A DNA stretch of 64,000 bases from Clostridiales bacterium UBA1206 (GTDB lineage Bacteria; Bacillota; Clostridia; Oscillospirales; CAG-382): the NCBI GenBank assembly GCA_002310055.1, contig DBXS01000020.1:69450-133449 (forward strand). The letters run 5' to 3'. A model generated the notes under the pieces. It was not told the origin of the DNA, searched no databases, and saw only the letters and a program-made list of their open reading frames with translations. Position 1 is the stretch's first letter; each line of letters starts with the position of its first letter. Position numbers and translations under genes: made by a program. This document shows, in pieces, positions 1 to 7,548 of this stretch.

Positions 1-425
1 TGAGGTATGTCGGGCATCACGGCGAGGCAGCCTTCTATTCCCAGCAGATGGGGCCTTGTGTGCAGCGGAGCAAGGTCCAGGCAGCGGCGCAGTTTTTCAA
101 GCGAATCCTCGTTGACGAGCACCGACTGGACGAGCCACGGACCGCCCTGCACTATGCGGTGGCCCACGGCGGATATCTGTTCGAGCGAATCTATACAGCC
201 GTATTCCTTATCGGTGAGCATAGCGACCATCATCTTGGTGGCTTCGGCGTGGGTGGGGATGTTTTCGTATTTTTCAAATTTCTTTTCCCCCGCCTGATGT
301 TTCATATGGCCGCCGTCTATGCCTATGCATTCGCAAAGGCCTTTGGCCATCACTTTTTTGCTTTCCATATCGAAAAGCTGGTACTTTAGCGAGGAACTGC
401 CCGCGTTTACGACGAGAATGTACAT
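1..425 (-). CDS. ackA: Acetate kinase, N-terminal part (cut by window edge)
   Basis: Converts acetyl phosphate and ADP to acetate and ATP in the cytoplasm, the last step of acetate fermentation. About 141 N-terminal residues are present. The start reads MYILVVNAGSSSLKYQLFD, the phosphate-binding NAGSSSLK signature of the acetokinase family, and GHRIVQGG and a region ending VMPDIP follow in the expected order. ATG at 425-423 is preceded by AAAGGAG about 7 bases upstream. A TTGCAA-17-TATAAT promoter lies at 491-519. The 3' half is outside the window, so the second signature and the C-terminus cannot be checked. It is divergent from tmcAL, whose product also uses acetate. Confidence 0.93.
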   Translation of the reverse strand, partial: MYILVVNAGSSSLKYQLFDMESKKVMAKGLCECIGIDGGHMKHQAGEKKFEKYENIPTHAEATKMMVAMLTDKEYGCIDSLEQISAVGHRIVQGGPWLVQSVLVNEDSLEKLRRCLDLAPLHTRPHLLGIEGCLAVMPDIP

Positions 426-443
426 TTTGCAAACTCCTTTTAC

Positions 444-472
444 TTGACAATGTATTTTTTATAAATTATAAT
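444..472 (+). promoter_or_regulatory. Consensus sigma-A promoter for tmcAL
   Basis: TTGACA at 444-449, a 17-base spacer, and TATAAT at 467-472: a perfect match to the housekeeping consensus. The predicted start is near 479, giving a leader of about 53 bases before the tmcAL ATG at 532. Confidence 0.8.
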
Positions 473-490
473 ACTTTCACATACGTTATG

Positions 491-519
491 ATTATATCGC
501 AACAAGCGTAAAATTGCAA
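491..519 (-). promoter_or_regulatory. Sigma-A promoter for ackA
   Basis: On the minus strand TTGCAA (514-519), 17-base spacer, TATAAT (491-496). The predicted start is near 484, about 59 bases before the ackA ATG. It points towards the tmcAL promoter, so the two start sites lie only about 5 bases apart and the transcripts would overlap. Confidence 0.7.
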
Positions 520-531
520 GGGTAATTTACT

Positions 532-1632
532 ATGAATAACGCCGTTTTCGTAATATCCGAATTCAATCCGTTCACCCGCGGGCACGCGCATCTCGTAAAA
601 GAGCTCCGCCGCTCGTACGGAAAAGTTATCTGCCTTATGTCGGGCGCGTTCGTCCAGCGCGGGACTCCCGCCTGCGCCGACAAATATCTGCGCGCCAAAG
701 CGGCGGTGTTGGGCGGCGCCGACCTGGGGTTCGAGCTGCCGTTCCCGTTTTCGTGCCTCGCCGCGCCGGATTTCGCCCGCGCCGGAGTGCGGATGGCCGT
801 TTCCCTTGGCGCACAGTCGTTCGGGTTCGGCGCCGAAGACGACGTTGAACTTATAAAGCAAGCCGTTTCTGCGGCGTCGGGCGCCGACGTGCAGGACCTG
901 ATAAAAAGCGAAAAGCGACTTTCGTACCCCAAAGCCGTTGCCGCGGCGGTTTCAGAAGCGGGCGCCGACGGCGCGCTGCTTTCAAAGCCCAACAACATAC
1001 TCGCGGCGGAATATCTGCGCGCCGCTGCCGAATACGCGCCGGAAGCGCAGATCTGCTGCGTAAAACGCTCCGAAAAGTTCGCTTCTTCAAGCGAGGTCCG
1101 CGCCGCAATGCCGCGCGGCTGGAAAAAGCTCGTGCCGCAGACGACGTATGAGACCCTTTCCGGTTCGCTCGCCGATACGCGCGCCCTTGACGCCGCGTTT
1201 ATCGCCGACCTGCGCCTGCGCGGCGTGCGAAACGACGTTTACGGCGCCGACAAAGGCGTGCTCGCCCGCATAAATGCCGCGGCTATGGAATGTTCCGGCG
1301 TGGAAGAGCTCTGCGAAAAAGCGGTCTCGGCGACGCTCACCAAAGCGCGGGTGCGGCGCACGCTCGTGTGCTCGTATTTCGGCGTGACGCCCGGATTCGC
1401 CCGTAAGGCTCCGTCGTACGCGCTGCTTCTGGCGGCAAACGCCCGCGGCAGGGAATACCTTGCCGAAAACAAAAAGGATTTCGGTATCCCCGTAATAACA
1501 AAACCCGCCGACTATAAAGCGGCGGGCGAAAAAGCCGTATGCGATTTTGAGTTCGCGCTCGGAGCCGAGCGCGTGTACGCGCTGACGGAACCCGGCTACG
1601 CGCCGCTCAAAGCGACTCCGTTCTTCGCGTGA
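532..1632 (+). CDS. tmcAL: tRNA(Met) cytidine acetate ligase (TmcAL/YlbM family)
   Basis: The family activates acetate with ATP to acetyl-AMP and acetylates the wobble cytidine of elongator tRNA-Met. The 366-residue protein starts with a nucleotidyltransferase fold: EFNPFTRGHAHL at residues 10-21 matches the EYNPFHNGH box, followed by MSGAFVQRGTPA and DLGFELPFPFS, which are typical of the family. The first His of the HxGH motif is Thr15 here. The protein is somewhat shorter than the usual 390-415 residues. ATG follows AAGGG with a longish spacing. Its stop lies 4 bases from the convergent srtB stop. Identity is firm from the conserved blocks; full activity is uncertain because of the Thr. Confidence 0.88.
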   Translation: MNNAVFVISEFNPFTRGHAHLVKELRRSYGKVICLMSGAFVQRGTPACADKYLRAKAAVLGGADLGFELPFPFSCLAAPDFARAGVRMAVSLGAQSFGFGAEDDVELIKQAVSAASGADVQDLIKSEKRLSYPKAVAAAVSEAGADGALLSKPNNILAAEYLRAAAEYAPEAQICCVKRSEKFASSSEVRAAMPRGWKKLVPQTTYETLSGSLADTRALDAAFIADLRLRGVRNDVYGADKGVLARINAAAMECSGVEELCEKAVSATLTKARVRRTLVCSYFGVTPGFARKAPSYALLLAANARGREYLAENKKDFGIPVITKPADYKAAGEKAVCDFEFALGAERVYALTEPGYAPLKATPFFA

Positions 1633-1636
1633 AGAC

Positions 1637-2851
1637 TCAGCTGTACTTGATTATCTTTATAAGCTTGCAGTGGACGACGTAGCGTTCGTCTTCGTTGCGG
1701 CCGGAATTGGTGCAGGTGCTCAGCGTGATGATACGCGTGTTTTCGTCGTACGCCGGGCGGCGTTTGAGCACCGAACGGCTGAGTATGGTCTTCAAGAACT
1801 TGGTATAGGTCTCGTTGTCGCGGAACGATACGGTGATAAAATCCGAACCGTCCGAACGGTACGCCGAAAAGATCTCGTAAACGTAGGTCGCCTGCGGGGT
1901 GATTATCTCCACGTTGATAAGCGGAGCGGTGGCTTCGCGGTCGGTCGATTCGAACCAGTCCTTGATGGCGCGGAACATAGTGCCGTTCGTCATATTGTGG
2001 CCGTAGAATATGGTGTTGTAGCTTTCGCCGTGGCGGTCGCTGTCGCGGTAATCCACGAATATGGTGCCGCCCACCGAATATTCGCCGTAGATGTTGCGGC
2101 GCAGATATTTTTCGTTATCTTTGGCTTTTATGACCGGGTAGTCTATGCTCAGCATACCGCCGGTGCAGCGGATCCAGCCGTAGATTTCGGGGTTTATCGC
2201 CTTTAACTGGGATATGGTGTTCAGCACCGAATCGTAGCGGTCCGAAACTTCGGGTTCGTTGAACTCGGGCGTGTATTCGTCGACTCCCAGCGCGTCGAAA
2301 AGGCACAGCGGCGAAACGCACGCCTTGGATTTAAGCTGGCGCGCCACCGCGGAACGCTCCGCCGAATTGCTGCGCAGATCGTCTATGAACTGTTCGCTCT
2401 TCATATCGTCGGCAAAGCGGTTGGCGATCGACACCGCGCTGTACATAAACAGCGCGCCGCACAGCGCGAGCAGCAGGAATCTCATAAAGAACGACGCGTT
2501 GAGCACGCGCGTTTTTTTGCCTTTGTAGGTGCTTTTTATCTTGGTGACGTCGGCGTCTTCGACTGTCTCTTCAAAGCCCGCCCCGGGCAGTTCCTCCAGC
2601 GGCGCGGTCACGAATTCGTCCGCATCGGGTTCGTCCGCGTATAAATCCGCGTCCGTAACTTCTTCCGGCGCGATCCCGTCGGTTGCGGAGGCGTCGCTTT
2701 CGGGCGACGTTTCGTCAGCGGTTATTCCGTCGGCCGCCGTTTCGTCAGACGTTATCTCGTCCGCGGGGGCGGTTTCTTCGGGCTGTTCTTCCGCGGGGAT
2801 GTTTTCCGCGATCACTTCGTCCGCGTTTGCGTTCCTGCGCTTTTTCGCCAT
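1637..2851 (-). CDS. srtB: Class B sortase, membrane-bound transpeptidase
   Basis: Sortases cleave a sorting signal in exported proteins and attach them to the cell wall or to one another. The 404-residue protein has an unusually long acidic N-terminal tail (residues 1-100, rich in Glu, Asp, Ala, Thr), one membrane segment (about 120-142) and a C-terminal catalytic domain. Visible catalytic residues are His285 in FYGHNMTNG, Cys380 in TLSTCT and Arg390 in DERYVVH; YGWIRC and the spacing fit class B. The start at 2851 is chosen because AGGAAAGGAGG lies just upstream; a longer frame to 2911 would begin upstream of the predicted transcript start. No LPXTG or NPQTN-type substrate was found in the window. 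Confidence 0.92.
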   Translation of the reverse strand: MAKKRRNANADEVIAENIPAEEQPEETAPADEITSDETAADGITADETSPESDASATDGIAPEEVTDADLYADEPDADEFVTAPLEELPGAGFEETVEDADVTKIKSTYKGKKTRVLNASFFMRFLLLALCGALFMYSAVSIANRFADDMKSEQFIDDLRSNSAERSAVARQLKSKACVSPLCLFDALGVDEYTPEFNEPEVSDRYDSVLNTISQLKAINPEIYGWIRCTGGMLSIDYPVIKAKDNEKYLRRNIYGEYSVGGTIFVDYRDSDRHGESYNTIFYGHNMTNGTMFRAIKDWFESTDREATAPLINVEIITPQATYVYEIFSAYRSDGSDFITVSFRDNETYTKFLKTILSRSVLKRRPAYDENTRIITLSTCTNSGRNEDERYVVHCKLIKIIKYS

Positions 2852-2890
2852 ATGCGTTTGCCTCCTTTCCTTGCGGTTTACACACGATAC

Positions 2891-2918
2891 AGTATAACGT
2901 TTTTGCCGCATTTTTCAA
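2891..2918 (-). promoter_or_regulatory. Promoter for srtB
   Basis: Minus strand TTGAAA (2913-2918), 16-base spacer, TATACT (2891-2896), predicted start near 2884 and a leader of about 33 bases. Its -35 box overlaps the stop region of the small exported-protein gene upstream. Confidence 0.6.
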
Positions 2919-3139
2919 TAGGAGCGCGCAAAAGTTTTAAAATTCGTTACAAAAACGGCTGATTTTTCCTCATTGCGGGGCGCCGCAGCAGCGGTGGAAA
3001 AACCCGAAACGCCGCTTTCGCCGCCGATCGTTTCTTCCGGCGGAGTTTCGGGAGCGGAAGAAATCGCGCCGGAAGTCTTCAGGCGCGAAGAAAACGCAAG
3101 CGCGGCCGTAAGTATAAAAGCGATAACTGCTTTTTTCAT
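2915..3139 (-). CDS. Small exported protein of unknown function
   Basis: A 74-residue frame beginning MKKAVIAFILTAALAFSS, a lysine start followed by a hydrophobic core that looks like a Sec signal or membrane anchor, then a Pro/Glu/Ser/Ala-rich tail. No family is recognised. ATG at 3139 has AAAGGAAACAG upstream, and a TTGACT-17-TATACT promoter lies 50 bases further up, which argues that it is expressed. It ends 63 bases before srtB on the same strand, so it could be linked to sortase function, but no sorting motif is visible and the C-terminus is not hydrophobic. A chance frame cannot be excluded. Confidence 0.5.
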   Translation of the reverse strand: MKKAVIAFILTAALAFSSRLKTSGAISSAPETPPEETIGGESGVSGFSTAAAAPRNEEKSAVFVTNFKTFARSY

Positions 3140-3170
3140 CTGTTTCCTTTCGGCGCGCGAAAAAGCGCGC

Positions 3171-3199
3171 TTGATTATTTTTGCCGGATATAGTATAAT
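3171..3199 (+). promoter_or_regulatory. Promoter for the YjbR/EVE-like gene
   Basis: TTGATT (3171-3176), 17-base spacer, TATAAT (3194-3199). The predicted start near 3206 is about 51 bases before the ATG at 3257. Its -10 box overlaps the -10 box of the opposite promoter. Confidence 0.6.
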
Positions 3200-3220
3200 A
3201 AAAAACGACGGCAGAGTCAA
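3192..3220 (-). promoter_or_regulatory. Promoter for the small exported protein gene
   Basis: Minus strand TTGACT (3215-3220), 17-base spacer, TATACT (3192-3197), start near 3185. The -10 hexamers of the two strands share four bases, in the near-symmetric core TATAGTATAATA. Confidence 0.6.
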
Positions 3221-3256
3221 CACAAATAATCTTTGTTAAAAGAAGGCGCTTTGATT

Positions 3257-4030
3257 ATGAATAACGTTTCGCTGCGCGGCAAGGTCTTTGAATATGCGGA
3301 AGAAAAATACGGCACAAAGCCGGAATACCCCTGGATGCGGTTCCCCGATTACGCCGTCCTCCGGCATTCCGACGGCAAAAAATGGTATGCGCTATTAATG
3401 GATATTCCCAAAGAAAAGCTGGGTCTGCGCGGCAAAAACAGGGTGGATATACTCAATCTCAAGCTCGACGATATGATGTTTGCGGAAATGCTGTTGGGGA
3501 AAAAAGGATATTTCAAAGGGTATCATATAAGCAGCGGGCGCTGGATCTCGGTCCTGCTCGACGGCACGGTCCCGTTCCGCGATATCGCCCCGCTTATCGA
3601 TATAAGCTTCAGAGCCACTGCCGCGGCGGGCAAAAAACGCGCGCTGCGTCCGCCCAAGGAATGGCTCATACCCGCCAACCCCCGGTATTACGACGTGGTG
3701 CGGGCGTTTGAAGAAAACGCCGAGATCGAATGGAAACAGGGCAGGGGGATAAAGACGGGCGACACCGTGTATATGTACGTCGGCGCTCCGGTTTCGGCGG
3801 TGCTTTACAAATGCGAAGTCACGCAGACCGATATCCCGTTCGAGTATTCCGGAGGGGAAATAAACATAACCGCGCTCATGCGCATAAAGCTTAGGAAAAA
3901 ATATCCGCCGGACGAATTCACGTTCGGGCGGCTGTGCGAAGAGTTCGGCGTTTTCACCGTGCGCGGACCGCGCGGAGTCCCGCGCCGCCTGAGCGCAGCG
4001 CTGGATCCCGACAGGAGCCCGGTTTTCTGA
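3257..4030 (+). CDS. MmcQ/YjbR-family protein with C-terminal EVE/PUA-like domain
   Basis: A 257-residue cytoplasmic protein. Residues 1-105 match the YjbR (CyaY-like) fold: KYGTKPEYPWMRFPDYAVLR, KKWYALLMDIP and GYFKGYHISSGRWISVLL are family hallmarks. Residues about 137-245 form a second domain with WLIPANPRYYDVVRAF, KTGDTVYMYVGAP and AVLYKCEVT, which resembles EVE/PUA-like modified-base or RNA-binding folds. YjbR proteins are often called DNA-binding, but the function is not established. ATG at 3257 follows AGAAGG; an in-frame start at 3233 has no ribosome site. The trigger factor promoter follows, so it is probably monocistronic. Confidence 0.8.
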   Translation: MNNVSLRGKVFEYAEEKYGTKPEYPWMRFPDYAVLRHSDGKKWYALLMDIPKEKLGLRGKNRVDILNLKLDDMMFAEMLLGKKGYFKGYHISSGRWISVLLDGTVPFRDIAPLIDISFRATAAAGKKRALRPPKEWLIPANPRYYDVVRAFEENAEIEWKQGRGIKTGDTVYMYVGAPVSAVLYKCEVTQTDIPFEYSGGEINITALMRIKLRKKYPPDEFTFGRLCEEFGVFTVRGPRGVPRRLSAALDPDRSPVF

Positions 4031-4067
4031 CGCCGCTTGAAAAATTGGCAAAATGTTATCAAAACTG

Positions 4068-4095
4068 TTGACAAATCGCAAAAAACGTATAAAAT
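4068..4095 (+). promoter_or_regulatory. Promoter for tig-clpP-clpX
   Basis: TTGACA at 4068-4073, then TAAAAT at 4090-4095 after 16 bases, within an AT-rich stretch holding alternative -10 boxes. The leader to the tig ATG at 4156 would be about 54 bases. Confidence 0.6.
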
Positions 4096-4155
4096 AATAT
4101 AGAATGCGTTATAATGCGTAAATATATGATTGCGTTGATATACGGAGGAAAACAA

Positions 4156-5601
4156 ATGTCAAACGAAAACGTAAAAGAAATCGGCGTAAACCGCAGCGAG
4201 CTCACGCTCAAAATCGAAAAACCGGCTTTCGACGCCGCCGTCATGGCAGCGTATAAAAAGAACGCCGGCAAGATCAACGTCCCCGGCTTCCGCCGCGGCA
4301 AAGCGCCCAAATCGGTAATAGAAAAAATGTACGGCGCCTCGGTGTTCTACGACGACGCGCTCGATTCCGTCCTGCCCGAAATTTACGAAAAGGCGGTCAA
4401 AGAATCCGGCCTCGACGTGGTCTCGCGCCCCGAGATCGAAGTCGTGTCCATCGACGAAAACGGCGTGGTCCTCACCGCAAAGGTGTACACCCGTCCGGTC
4501 GCCGAAGTAAAGAACTACAAAGGGCTCAAGGCCGAAAAGAACCCCGTCGAAGTCACCGATAAGGAAGTCGACGACGAGATACTCCACGAGCGCAAGCACA
4601 ATTCGCGTATGCTCACCGTCACCGACCGCGCGGCCGAAGCGGGCGACATAGCCGTCATCGACTTCACCGGCTACCTGGACGGCAAAAAGTTCGCGGGCGG
4701 CGAAGCCAAGAACCACAGCCTGGTGCTTGGCTCGGGCTCTTTCATCCCCGGCTTCGAAGAACAGATCGTGGGCCATAACGTCGGCGAAAAATTCGATATC
4801 ACCGTCACCTTCCCCGAAGAATACGGCGAAAAATCGCTCGCCGGCAAAGAGACCGTGTTCGCCATCGCGCTGCACGAGCTCAAGCGCGAAGAGATACCCG
4901 CGCTCGACGACGACTTTGTAAAGGAAGTATCGGAAGATCTGAACACCGTGGATGAATACAAGGCGCAGATCAGGGCGAAAATAACCGAAAGAAAAGAAGC
5001 TGCCGAACAGCGCGAATACGAAAAACGCGTTATGGACGCGCTCGCGGAGCAGACCGAAGTCGAAATACCCGAATGCATGATCGACGACGAGGTCGAAAAC
5101 GACCTGCGCGACTACGACTACCGTCTGCGTTCGCAGGGCGGCAGCCTTGAAATGCTGTTCAAATACACCGGCCAGAACGAAGAAGGGCTTAAAAAGATGT
5201 TCCGCCCCGACGCCGAACGCCGCGTGAAGATCCGCCTCGCGATCGAAGCGGTCGCCAAGGCCGAAAGCATAGCCCCCGCCGCCGAAGACGTGGAAGAGGA
5301 ATACAAGAAGATAGCCGAAGCGTACAAGATGGAACTCGATGACGTGAAGGCGCGCATCCCCGAAGAAAGCATCCGCGAAGACGTTACATACCGCAAGGCG
5401 AGCGAGCTCGTCATAGACAGCGCCGTCGCCGTCGCTCCCGCTCCCAAGGAGGAGGAAAAAGCGGCGCCCAAGGCGAAGAAAGCCCCCGCAAAACCCAAGG
5501 CGAAAGCCGAAGACAAACCCGTGTCCGAAGAAGCCCCCGCCAAGAAAGCTCCCGCAAAACCCAGAGCCAAAAAACCGGCGGAAAAGAAAGACGCCGAGTG
5601 A
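4156..5601 (+). CDS. tig: Trigger factor, ribosome-bound chaperone and prolyl isomerase
   Basis: Binds nascent chains at the ribosome exit. N-terminal ribosome-binding domain with the signature GFRRGKAPKSV (residues about 49-59), central FKBP-type isomerase domain (about 155-245, VIDFTGYLDGKKF, GSGSFIPGFEEQIVG), then the helical C-domain. At 481 residues it exceeds the usual 430 or so because of a Lys/Ala/Pro/Glu-rich tail from about residue 420 with repeated KKAPAKPKAK-like segments. ATG at 4156 is 7 bases after ACGGAGG; an in-frame upstream start at 4114 lies close to the promoter and lacks a ribosome site. First gene of tig-clpP-clpX, the usual order in Firmicutes. Confidence 0.97.
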   Translation: MSNENVKEIGVNRSELTLKIEKPAFDAAVMAAYKKNAGKINVPGFRRGKAPKSVIEKMYGASVFYDDALDSVLPEIYEKAVKESGLDVVSRPEIEVVSIDENGVVLTAKVYTRPVAEVKNYKGLKAEKNPVEVTDKEVDDEILHERKHNSRMLTVTDRAAEAGDIAVIDFTGYLDGKKFAGGEAKNHSLVLGSGSFIPGFEEQIVGHNVGEKFDITVTFPEEYGEKSLAGKETVFAIALHELKREEIPALDDDFVKEVSEDLNTVDEYKAQIRAKITERKEAAEQREYEKRVMDALAEQTEVEIPECMIDDEVENDLRDYDYRLRSQGGSLEMLFKYTGQNEEGLKKMFRPDAERRVKIRLAIEAVAKAESIAPAAEDVEEEYKKIAEAYKMELDDVKARIPEESIREDVTYRKASELVIDSAVAVAPAPKEEEKAAPKAKKAPAKPKAKAEDKPVSEEAPAKKAPAKPRAKKPAEKKDAE

Positions 5602-5652
5602 TCGGGCGTCCCCACCCCGCGCTTTACGGCGCTTAAAGAAAGAAGGTACATT

Positions 5653-6234
5653 ATGGCATTAGTCCCGATGGTAATAGAACAGACCAACCGCGGTGAAAGA
5701 TCGTTCGATATCTTTTCGCGCCTCCTCAACGACCGCATCGTGTTTCTGGGCGAGGAGATAAACGACGTCACGGCGTCGCTCGTTGTGGCTCAGCTCCTGT
5801 TCCTCGAAGCGCAGGACCCCGATAAAGACATATCGCTCTATATCAATTCGCCGGGCGGCAGCATAACCAGCGGCATGGCGATCTACGATACCATGAATTT
5901 CATCAAGTGCGACGTTTCCACCATCTGCGTGGGAATGGCGGCTTCCATGGCGGCGTTCCTGCTTTCGGCGGGCGCAAAGGGCAAGCGCATAGCGCTCCCC
6001 AATTCCGAGATCATGATACATCAGCCGCTCGGCGGAATGCAGGGCCAGGCGACCGATATCCGTATCCACGCCGACCGCATTATAAAAATAAAAGAAAAGC
6101 TCAACCGCATACTCGCCGCCAACACCGGCAAGAGCTACGAACAGGTCTGCGCCGATACCGAACGCGACAACTTTATGGATCCTTCCGACGCGCTCGAATA
6201 CGGCATTATAGACAAGATTCTTGAAAAAAGGTAA
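5653..6234 (+). CDS. clpP: ATP-dependent Clp protease proteolytic subunit
   Basis: Serine protease that forms two stacked heptamers and degrades proteins unfolded by ClpX or ClpC. The 193-residue protein has the complete triad: Ser98 in GMAASMAA, His123 in IMIHQPLGG and Asp172 in ERDNFMD. SLYINSPGGSITSGMAIYDT is the family core. There is no long propeptide. ATG follows GAAGG by 6 bases. It lies 51 bases after tig and 10 bases before clpX, so cotranscription is expected. Confidence 0.98.
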   Translation: MALVPMVIEQTNRGERSFDIFSRLLNDRIVFLGEEINDVTASLVVAQLLFLEAQDPDKDISLYINSPGGSITSGMAIYDTMNFIKCDVSTICVGMAASMAAFLLSAGAKGKRIALPNSEIMIHQPLGGMQGQATDIRIHADRIIKIKEKLNRILAANTGKSYEQVCADTERDNFMDPSDALEYGIIDKILEKR

Positions 6235-6244
6235 AAACAGTTAA

Positions 6245-7486
6245 ATGGATAAAAACGGCAAAACCGGCAAACACTGCGCGTTCTGCGGCAGATATACCGA
6301 ACGCCCGATAACGCTCAACGTCGAAGGCAGGCAGATGGATTTCTGCGAAGACTGCATTTCCATCTGCACCGCCATCACTTACGAATACGAAGATTCCATA
6401 GCGGCGTCTTCGGGTCCTTCGCGCAAGCCCAAGCCCATAACGCTCCCCAAGCCCGCCGAGCTCAAGGCAAAACTCGACGAGCACGTCATAGGCCAGGACG
6501 AAGCCAAAGTGGCGCTTTCGGTGGCGGTATACAACCACTACAAACGCATAAATTCGCTCCTTTCGCCGGGCAAAAAGAAAAAGGCGCCCGAAGACGACGT
6601 CAAACTGCAAAAATCCAACGTGCTTATGCTCGGCCCCACCGGCGTGGGCAAAACGCTGCTCGCGCAGACGCTCGCCGAGATACTCGAAGTCCCCTTCGCC
6701 ATAGCCGACGCGACTACGCTCACCGAAGCGGGCTACGTGGGCGAGGACGTGGAAAACATATTGCTGCGGCTCATCCAGGCGGCGGAATACGATATAGAAA
6801 AAGCCGAACGCGGCATAATCTATATAGACGAGATCGACAAGATCAGCCGCCGCAGCGAAAACCGCTCCATCACGCGCGACGTTTCGGGCGAGGGCGTGCA
6901 GCAGGCGCTGCTAAAGATACTGGAAGGCACAATATCCAACGTGCCTCCGCAGGGCGGCAGAAAGCACCCCAACCAGGAATTCATTCAGATAGACACCACC
7001 AATATACTCTTTATCTGCGGCGGAGCTTTCGACGGGCTCGAATCCATAATAGAAAACCGCCGCGGCAGACAGGCCATAGGCTATTCCTCGGGCATAATGA
7101 CGCGCGAGCAGAAGACGAAGGCGCGCATCCTGCGCGAGGTGACGCCGCACGATCTGGTCAAGTACGGGCTCATACCCGAACTCGTCGGACGTATCCCCGT
7201 GGTCTGCGCGCTCGACCCGCTCGATAAAGAAGGCCTGGTGCGCATACTGACCGAGCCCAAGAACGCGCTCGTCAAGCAGTATCAAAAGCTTATGGCGATG
7301 GACGGCGTGGAGCTCGTCTTCGAGCGCGAAGCGCTGGAAAAGATCGCCGAAAAGGCCATTGAGCTCAACACCGGCGCGCGCGGCCTGCGCTCCATAACCG
7401 AAAAACTCATGACGGGCTTTATGTTCGACGTTCCATCAAAACCCGAGATAAAGGAACTGCGCATAACTCCCGAAATGATAGCTTGA
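6245..7486 (+). CDS. clpX: ClpX AAA+ unfoldase
   Basis: Recognises tagged or folded substrates, unfolds them with ATP and feeds them to ClpP. The 413-residue protein has the N-terminal C4 zinc domain (Cys11, Cys14, Cys34, Cys37), Walker A GPTGVGKT (130-137), Walker B IIYIDEIDKI, the pore-loop motif GYVGEDVEN and the sensor/arginine region of AAA+ proteins. The C-terminus is short. Start ATG at 6245 is 10 bases past clpP. A factor-independent terminator follows at 7491. Confidence 0.98.
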   Translation: MDKNGKTGKHCAFCGRYTERPITLNVEGRQMDFCEDCISICTAITYEYEDSIAASSGPSRKPKPITLPKPAELKAKLDEHVIGQDEAKVALSVAVYNHYKRINSLLSPGKKKKAPEDDVKLQKSNVLMLGPTGVGKTLLAQTLAEILEVPFAIADATTLTEAGYVGEDVENILLRLIQAAEYDIEKAERGIIYIDEIDKISRRSENRSITRDVSGEGVQQALLKILEGTISNVPPQGGRKHPNQEFIQIDTTNILFICGGAFDGLESIIENRRGRQAIGYSSGIMTREQKTKARILREVTPHDLVKYGLIPELVGRIPVVCALDPLDKEGLVRILTEPKNALVKQYQKLMAMDGVELVFEREALEKIAEKAIELNTGARGLRSITEKLMTGFMFDVPSKPEIKELRITPEMIA

Positions 7487-7490
7487 TCTA

Positions 7491-7522
7491 ATGCGGGGAA
7501 TTCTTCTCCGCATGATCTTTTT
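7491..7522 (+). terminator. Terminator of the tig-clpP-clpX operon
   Basis: Ten-base-pair stem (7491-7500 with 7504-7513, one G-U pair) and a tight loop, followed by GATC and five T. Confidence 0.8.
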
Positions 7523-7548
7523 ACAAAAACAAAACAGGGCGGTCTGAT

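Noticed and set aside
1945..1965. tRNA-like T-loop sequence (GATTCGAACC)
   Set aside because: Inside the sortase catalytic domain, with no acceptor stem or anticodon arm around it.
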